This document shows, piece after piece, positions 6,603 through 13,325 of a stretch of 13,325 nt of DNA. How positions within the stretch are numbered: position 1 is the stretch's first letter; each line of letters begins with the position of its first letter. The translations under genes and the position numbers were made by a program. This DNA is from Rhodospirillales bacterium (GTDB lineage Bacteria; Pseudomonadota; Alphaproteobacteria; Rhodospirillales; Casp-alpha2): positions 1 to 13,325 of the forward strand of contig JABJOR010000313.1 of NCBI GenBank assembly GCA_018664265.1. Direction: 5' to 3'. The notes under the pieces were generated by a model. It was given only the letters and a program-made list of their open reading frames with translations. It searched no databases and was not told where the DNA came from.

Positions 6603-8285
6603 TCAGCCATTCATGATAGTCCGCTGGGCAGGAAATATCAGATTGGCGAGCGTTCCTTTTCCAGGCTCACTCACTATTTCAAGTGTCCCATTATGCAATT
6701 CCATAAGGTCCATCACAAGTGGCAGCCCCAGACCTGTGCCTTTTACGGCGACAGAGCGCGATTCACCAACCTGTTTGAATGGTAACATGGCGATCTTAAG
6801 ATCAGCAGAGCTCATACCCACACCAGAGTCTTTTACAGACACAACCAAAGAATTATTTTCCATCAACATTGCCTTTACCACCACAGTCCCGTCACGTGGG
6901 GTATACTTGATGGAATTGGAAACGAGATTTATCAACATCTGTTTCACACGAAAGCTGTCTGCCAACAACAGTGGCAAGCCATCATCCAACAGAACTTCAA
7001 CTTTTACGCCATATTCTTCTGACAGACCGTCAACCAGGCGCATGCTTTCATCCACCGTTGACTGTAAATCCATTGGTTGCTCAATAATAGAAAGCTTTCC
7101 AGCTTCTACTTTAGACAAGTCTAAAATATCAGAGATCAGCCCCAGCAATGAATTGGAACTATCAACAATATCGCTTATGTATTCCTTGTTTTTATCACTG
7201 CCAACAGGGCCAAAGATTTCTTGGCGCATGACTTCGCCAAATCCAATAATAGCATTGAGTGGCGTTCTGATTTCGTGGCTCATGTTTGCAAGAAAGCCCG
7301 ACTTGGCCTTATTTGCAGCCTTCAGTTCCTTGTGAGCATTATCAAGCTGGCGTTGATGGGTGGAAAGAACAATCCAGGTTGTAAATAACATAACCAAGGT
7401 AACAATGAGACTGATTGCCACATTGATCATCAAGGCGCTCTCTAGCTCGCTTTCGGCGGCTCCACCATCTTGTTCAGCGACCAGATACCATTGAAACTCT
7501 TCAATGAATCTCGAATTTACGTATACGGTCCTACCATCATTTTCAAAGGTGAATGAGTAATTTTTATTCTCCAGAATTTTATTGGCATGTTTTGATATGC
7601 CCAGCTTGTCGATTAAGCGCATATAGTCTGGATACTTGCCGCTGTGCAACTTTATAACGCCGCCTTTATCCGCAAAATAAATATTGCGTCCGTAGCGTTC
7701 CTGATAGGCATCAATCAATTGTTTAACGGCTGATACATCCAGCCCAATACCAATAGCCCCCAGATATTCACCTTCAAAGCCAAAGACCTTATAATTAATA
7801 AAAACCGTCATTCGCTTTTTGTCTGATGTATCAACATCAACATTAACCTCAAAAGGGTCCGGCATATCACGAACACGAAAATACCACTCATCCTGCGGGT
7901 CATTTTCATTGACCACTTTCAATACACCTGATGAATGATAATAGCGTTTGGTAGACTCTGAGACGTAAAAAGCTGTTATGGAATTATAGCGGGTTTGAAT
8001 TGAATCCAGGAATCGAATCATCTTGGTTTGATCCAACTCTCCATCCAAGGCCCAATCTCGAACGAACGTGTCTTGCGCCATTAGCGAGGAAATAAACGTT
8101 GGCTGCAAAAGGTCACGCTGAATTTCTGAATAGATATTATCCCCGGTTAACGGCAGGCTGATTTCAGATATAAATTTTGCCAATGAGTTTTTAGCAACGA
8201 AATACCCGGTCATGGTGTTAACCAGAAACCCGAGGGACAAAAGGCAACAAAGCGCAGCCACAATAGAAATTTTATTCTTTAGCAT
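6603..8285 (-). CDS. Membrane-bound sensor histidine kinase with periplasmic dCache-like domain
   Basis: A 560-residue sensor kinase. Transmembrane segment 1 is about residues 6-30 and segment 2 about 286-307. Between them lies a large periplasmic sensor of double-Cache/PDC type, with DEWYF (132-136), TVFINYKVFGFEGEYLGAIG (160-179) and GRNIYFADKGGVIKLH (199-214) as landmarks. A short helical linker (308-328) leads to a HisKA domain with the phospho-accepting His337 in SHEIRTPLNAIIGF. The HATPase domain has an N box at 453-462 (NLVSNSIKYT), a G1 box DSGVGM (486-491) and a G2 box GTGLGLP (516-522). The core resembles alphaproteobacterial PleC/DivJ-like kinases. There is no receiver domain and no response-regulator gene in the window, so it is an orphan kinase here. 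It probably forms a two-gene operon with the methyltransferase. A TATAAT-like -10 lies at 8312-8307 on the minus strand, without a matching -35. Confidence 0.93.
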   Translation of the reverse strand: MLKNKISIVAALCCLLSLGFLVNTMTGYFVAKNSLAKFISEISLPLTGDNIYSEIQRDLLQPTFISSLMAQDTFVRDWALDGELDQTKMIRFLDSIQTRYNSITAFYVSESTKRYYHSSGVLKVVNENDPQDEWYFRVRDMPDPFEVNVDVDTSDKKRMTVFINYKVFGFEGEYLGAIGIGLDVSAVKQLIDAYQERYGRNIYFADKGGVIKLHSGKYPDYMRLIDKLGISKHANKILENKNYSFTFENDGRTVYVNSRFIEEFQWYLVAEQDGGAAESELESALMINVAISLIVTLVMLFTTWIVLSTHQRQLDNAHKELKAANKAKSGFLANMSHEIRTPLNAIIGFGEVMRQEIFGPVGSDKNKEYISDIVDSSNSLLGLISDILDLSKVEAGKLSIIEQPMDLQSTVDESMRLVDGLSEEYGVKVEVLLDDGLPLLLADSFRVKQMLINLVSNSIKYTPRDGTVVVKAMLMENNSLVVSVKDSGVGMSSADLKIAMLPFKQVGESRSVAVKGTGLGLPLVMDLMELHNGTLEIVSEPGKGTLANLIFPAQRTIMNG

Positions 8286-8359
8286 TATGTATCGTCTATC
8301 TTGTTAATTATATCAAAACACATTTTTAACTCCCTTCATTCAACCAGCTAAAAATCAAT

Positions 8360-8371
8360 AATTAGCTAATT
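8360..8371. promoter_or_regulatory. Perfect palindrome AATTAGCTAATT between the kinase gene and tpiA
   Basis: AATTAGCTAATT is exactly self-complementary and centred on TAGCTA, the same hexamer that is doubled at 3102-3115 near ppiD. It sits 74 bases upstream of the kinase start and 126 bases upstream of tpiA, so it could be an operator for either gene. The AT-rich setting makes chance occurrence possible. Confidence 0.3.
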
Positions 8372-8420
8372 TTTCAAAAATATGCGGGTATAACAATTTC
8401 ACAGAAAATACCTTGAGACC

Positions 8421-8448
8421 TTGAAAACAAGGGAAAAGCCGCTTATCA
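8421..8448 (+). promoter_or_regulatory. Possible sigma-70-type promoter of tpiA
   Basis: TTGAAA (8421-8426), a 16-base spacer and TTATCA (8443-8448) form a plausible -35/-10 pair about 50 bases upstream of the tpiA start. The -35 overlaps a small hairpin-forming sequence (CCTTG-AAAA-CAAGG, 8419-8432) and follows another CCTTG at 8411. The assignment comes from consensus matching by eye only. Confidence 0.35.
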
Positions 8449-8497
8449 ACACCAAACGCAAAAACACCTTTTATAATTATCTTTTGGAGACAATTTC

Positions 8498-9253
8498 ATG
8501 AGCAATCGCCGCCCCCTGATCGCAGGAAACTGGAAAATGAATGGCCTGAGCAGTGATGCGGCAGCCCTTGCCAACGGTATAACGCAGCGTTTGGAAGAAA
8601 ATACCAATCCTGCTTTTGACATTCTGGTTTGCCCACCGTTTACCTCAGTGGGGCGAGTTTCCAAAATTGCTGATGGAACGGCCTTGTGCGTTGGCGGACA
8701 AACCTGCCATGACGCCGAAAAAGGCGCACACACAGGCGATATTAGCGCAGCCATGCTGGTCGATATGGGATGCTCCTATGTTATTTTGGGCCACTCTGAA
8801 CGTCGCGCTGATCACGGCGAGGCAGACTCTGCCGTTAACACAAAAGCCCAGGCAGCCTGGAAAGCCGGAATGATTGCGATTGTTTGCGTTGGTGAAACTG
8901 AGGCCCAACGCGATGCCGGAGAAACACTGAATGTCATCAGCACCCAAGTCTCAGGGTCCGTTCCCGAAGGTGCAACAGCTGCCAATACGGTTATAGCTTA
9001 TGAGCCAGTCTGGGCTATCGGTACAGGGCGCACCGCAAGCCAGGAAGAGGCCCAGGAAGTTCATGCCTTTATCAGAAAACAATTACGCGAGAGCTACGGC
9101 ACAGAGGCCGATGGCATGCGCATTCTTTACGGCGGCTCTATGAAACCCGGTAACGCTAAAGAGTTAATGGCACTGGAAGATGTCGATGGTGGCCTGATCG
9201 GGGGCGCTGCTTTGGTCGTTGATGATTTCATGACGATCGCTGAAAGCTGCTAA
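8498..9253 (+). CDS. tpiA: Triose-phosphate isomerase
   Basis: TpiA interconverts dihydroxyacetone phosphate and glyceraldehyde 3-phosphate in glycolysis and gluconeogenesis, in the cytoplasm. The 251-residue product has the usual bacterial length and a complete active site: Asn11 and Lys13 in GNWKMN, the electrophile His99 in GHSERR, the catalytic base Glu169 in AYEPVWAIGTG (whose end is the hinged loop 6), and phosphate-binding YGGS (211-214) and GLIGGAAL (232-239). The ATG at 8498 is supported by GGAGA at 8486-8490, seven bases upstream, the clearest ribosome site of the plus-strand block after that of eno. It is the first gene of the plus-strand housekeeping block; secG follows after 101 bases. 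Nothing in the sequence is unusual. Confidence 0.98.
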   Translation: MSNRRPLIAGNWKMNGLSSDAAALANGITQRLEENTNPAFDILVCPPFTSVGRVSKIADGTALCVGGQTCHDAEKGAHTGDISAAMLVDMGCSYVILGHSERRADHGEADSAVNTKAQAAWKAGMIAIVCVGETEAQRDAGETLNVISTQVSGSVPEGATAANTVIAYEPVWAIGTGRTASQEEAQEVHAFIRKQLRESYGTEADGMRILYGGSMKPGNAKELMALEDVDGGLIGGAALVVDDFMTIAESC

Positions 9254-9282
9254 AACAGAAAGAAATGCTGGATTTTTGATAG

Positions 9283-9316
9283 CACAGGCAGTATTACACT
9301 GCGCAAACGTGCTGTG
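9283..9316 (+). other. Nested small hairpin in the tpiA-secG gap
   Basis: An inner stem GCAGT/ACTGC (9288-9292 with 9298-9302, loop ATTAC) is enclosed by CACAG (9283-9287) and CTGTG (9312-9316). It lies between the tpiA stop and the secG start and has no T-tract, so it is not a typical terminator. It may be an RNA processing or stability element, or chance. Confidence 0.25.
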
Positions 9317-9354
9317 TGTGCAGCAAATGATTAAAACTTTGGAATGCTGATATC

Positions 9355-9672
9355 ATGGATACTGTGCTTCTCGTCATCCACCTGTTGATTGCCATCGCCC
9401 TTGTTGGCACCGTACTTTTGCAACGAAGTGAAGGCGGTGGCCTTGGTATGGGTGGCGGCGGAGGAGGCGGTGGCTTCATGACAGGTCGTGCAACAGCCGA
9501 CTTGCTGACCCGCACAACGGGAATTCTTGCAGCCTGTTTTATGGTGACCAGTTTAACCTTATCTATCATGGCAGATTCAAATCGTCCAAAAGGTTCGATT
9601 CTCGATGATTTACAACCTGTCGCTCCTACCGAGCAGGAATCAGGCGAGCCAAGCGTCCCTCTAGCCAACTAA
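9355..9672 (+). CDS. secG: Protein-export membrane protein SecG
   Basis: SecG is the small accessory subunit of the SecYEG translocon in the inner membrane. The 105-residue product shows the family plan: transmembrane segment 1 at about residues 3-22, a short QRSEGGGLG stretch, a glycine-rich cytoplasmic loop with eight consecutive glycines (33-40), then DLLTRTTGILA (49-59) leading into transmembrane segment 2 (about 54-72), and a polar tail. LLQRSEGGGLG and LTRTT are characteristic. The tail (73-105, rich in P, E and S) is longer than in minimal SecG proteins, as is common in Proteobacteria. The ribosome site is weak: GGAA ten bases before the ATG. Position between tpiA and pyrG is as expected for alphaproteobacteria. 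A 114-base gap follows before pyrG. Confidence 0.94.
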   Translation: MDTVLLVIHLLIAIALVGTVLLQRSEGGGLGMGGGGGGGGFMTGRATADLLTRTTGILAACFMVTSLTLSIMADSNRPKGSILDDLQPVAPTEQESGEPSVPLAN

Positions 9673-9707
9673 AAAAATAAGGCAATATGTTGAATAAAAA
9701 CGGTTTT

Positions 9708-9738
9708 TTCGGAGAGCAAAAAAAAATGTTCTCGCGAA
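9708..9738 (+). other. Hairpin with an A8 loop upstream of pyrG
   Basis: TTCGGAGAGCA (9708-9718) can pair with TGTTCTCGCGAA (9727-9738) as an 11-pair stem with one G-U wobble and one bulged G, closing a loop of eight adenines. It follows a T6 run (9704-9709) and is itself followed by CCCACTTG, so it lacks the T-tract of an intrinsic terminator. It ends 48 bases upstream of pyrG and could influence expression between secG and pyrG. Function is unknown. Confidence 0.4.
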
Positions 9739-9765
9739 CCCACTTGCGTGTTGGTATCTCAATAA

Positions 9766-11430
<1,665 letters not shown>

Positions 11431-11443
11431 AAGCGCGCTCCAC

Positions 11444-12289
11444 ATGCACAGCGTAAAAATAGGCTCCCTAGACGTCGCCAATGACAAGCCATTAACCCTG
11501 ATCGCTGGACCATGTCAGATGGAAAACCGTGAGCATGCGCTTATGACCGCGCAGGCTCTGAAAGTCATGACGGATGAACTTGGGATCGGGTTAATCTACA
11601 AATCGTCTTATGACAAAGCCAATCGCTCCAGCATAACCACCGAGCGCGGTATTGGCATGGATCAAGCCCTTGATATCTTTTCTGAAATCAAGGACAAGTA
11701 CGGATGCCCCGTTATCACAGATGTACACGAACCTTGGCACTGCGAGAAAGCAGCCAAGGTTGTCGATGTTATACAAATTCCTGCATTTTTGTGCCGCCAA
11801 ACCGACCTACTGGTAGCAGCAGGAGAAACCGGGGCTGTTATAAACGTCAAAAAAGGACAGTTTTTGGCCCCTTGGGACATGCCAAACGTGGTCTCCAAGA
11901 TCGAAAGCACGGGCAACAAGAATATTATGTTGTGTGAACGTGGCGCCAGTTTTGGCTACAACACACTGGTCTCGGACATGCGCTCTATTCCACAGTTAGC
12001 TGCAACCGGATACCCAGTGGTTTATGATGCCACCCATTCAGTCCAGCAACCGGGCGGACGGGGCACCACATCAGGTGGCCAGCGAGAATTTGCTCCAGTA
12101 CTCGCGCGCGCAGCCATTTCTATTGGTGTTGCCGCAGTATTTATTGAAACCCATGAAAACCCGGATACAGCGCCAAGTGATGGCCCGAATATGATTCCAT
12201 TGCATAAGTTGTCGGCAGTGCTCGAAACCTTGTCGGCTTTCGACAAACTGGCAAAACTGAACCCGATTAATCTGGGTGAACTGAGCTAA
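11444..12289 (+). CDS. kdsA: 3-deoxy-D-manno-octulosonate 8-phosphate synthase, metal-dependent class
   Basis: KdsA condenses phosphoenolpyruvate with arabinose 5-phosphate to give Kdo-8-phosphate for the inner core of lipopolysaccharide. The 281-residue product shows the TIM-barrel family motifs: AGPCQMENRE (21-30), YKSSYDKANRSS (52-63), TDVHE (92-96), IQIPAFLCRQTDLL (110-123), KKGQFLAPWDM (136-146), CERGASFGYN (164-173) and DATHSVQQPGG (195-205). Cys24, His198, Glu235 and Asp246 match the four metal ligands of the Aquifex aeolicus enzyme (Cys11, His185, Glu222, Asp233, recalled from the literature) at a constant offset of 13. The metal-independent class, such as E. coli, has Asn in place of that Cys. 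The frame stays open upstream into pyrG, but MHSVKIGSLD from the ATG at 11444 is the sensible start. The ribosome site is weak (GAAAG). eno follows after 41 bases. Confidence 0.97.
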   Translation: MHSVKIGSLDVANDKPLTLIAGPCQMENREHALMTAQALKVMTDELGIGLIYKSSYDKANRSSITTERGIGMDQALDIFSEIKDKYGCPVITDVHEPWHCEKAAKVVDVIQIPAFLCRQTDLLVAAGETGAVINVKKGQFLAPWDMPNVVSKIESTGNKNIMLCERGASFGYNTLVSDMRSIPQLAATGYPVVYDATHSVQQPGGRGTTSGGQREFAPVLARAAISIGVAAVFIETHENPDTAPSDGPNMIPLHKLSAVLETLSAFDKLAKLNPINLGELS

Positions 12290-12315
12290 GCTTCTATTCC
12301 ATATTTCCAGCCTGA

Positions 12316-13325
<1,010 letters not shown>

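Noticed and set aside
6595..7335. Plus-strand frame of about 246 codons opposite the kinase C-terminal half
   Set aside because: The minus-strand kinase has complete H, N, G1 and G2 boxes here; the plus-strand product is Ser/Thr/Pro-rich without a domain.
3045..8497. The accessory block as a defence island, prophage or integrative element
   Set aside because: No nuclease, helicase, integrase, transposase, phage gene or tRNA attachment site was seen; the genes are ordinary metabolic, sensory and redox types.
9294..9668. Minus-strand frame with a polyproline stretch
   Set aside because: The proline run is the complement of the glycine-rich loop of SecG (residues 27-41); it is a shadow frame.

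Overview
This window reads as the chromosome of a Gram-negative alphaproteobacterium. The evidence is a block of housekeeping genes that, from general knowledge, is typical of that class: a ppiD-type foldase gene directly followed by trpE on the minus strand, and tpiA-secG-pyrG-kdsA-eno on the plus strand. KdsA indicates a Kdo-containing lipopolysaccharide. The PleC/DivJ-like kinase core also fits an alphaproteobacterium. I cannot name a genus from the sequence alone. No rRNA, tRNA, CRISPR array, insertion sequence, integrase or transposase was seen.

Layout. (1) 1-3044, minus strand: the N-terminal 377 residues of TrpE (running off the left edge), preceded by a complete PpiD/SurA-type membrane-anchored foldase gene only 19 bases upstream. 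(2) 3045-8497: a block of accessory genes. It holds a small ChrR-like cupin (plus), a GT1-type glycosyltransferase that overlaps the cupin tail to tail, a secreted dihaem cytochrome c, and a two-gene unit of a membrane histidine kinase and a SAM-dependent methyltransferase (all minus). (3) 8498-13325, plus strand: tpiA, secG, pyrG, kdsA and the first 331 residues of eno, running off the right edge.

How the genes work together. The right-hand block joins two glycolytic enzymes (triose-phosphate isomerase, enolase), CTP synthesis, Kdo-8-phosphate synthesis (CTP is also the activating nucleotide for Kdo) and a Sec translocon subunit. PpiD works on proteins leaving that translocon. The middle block has no obvious shared pathway. 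Its transcription units appear to be separated by stem-loops (4968-4991 and 5887-5921).

Most notable points. The accessory block lies between ppiD and tpiA, which I remember as divergent neighbours in many alphaproteobacteria, and a weak direct similarity built around TAGCTA-centred palindromes flanks it. KdsA carries all four metal ligands of the metal-dependent class. trpE has no room for a leader-peptide attenuator. The pyrG start lacks a Shine-Dalgarno sequence, has a perfect TATAAT three bases upstream, and is preceded by an A8-loop hairpin. I found no convincing new defence, mobile or biosynthetic system.
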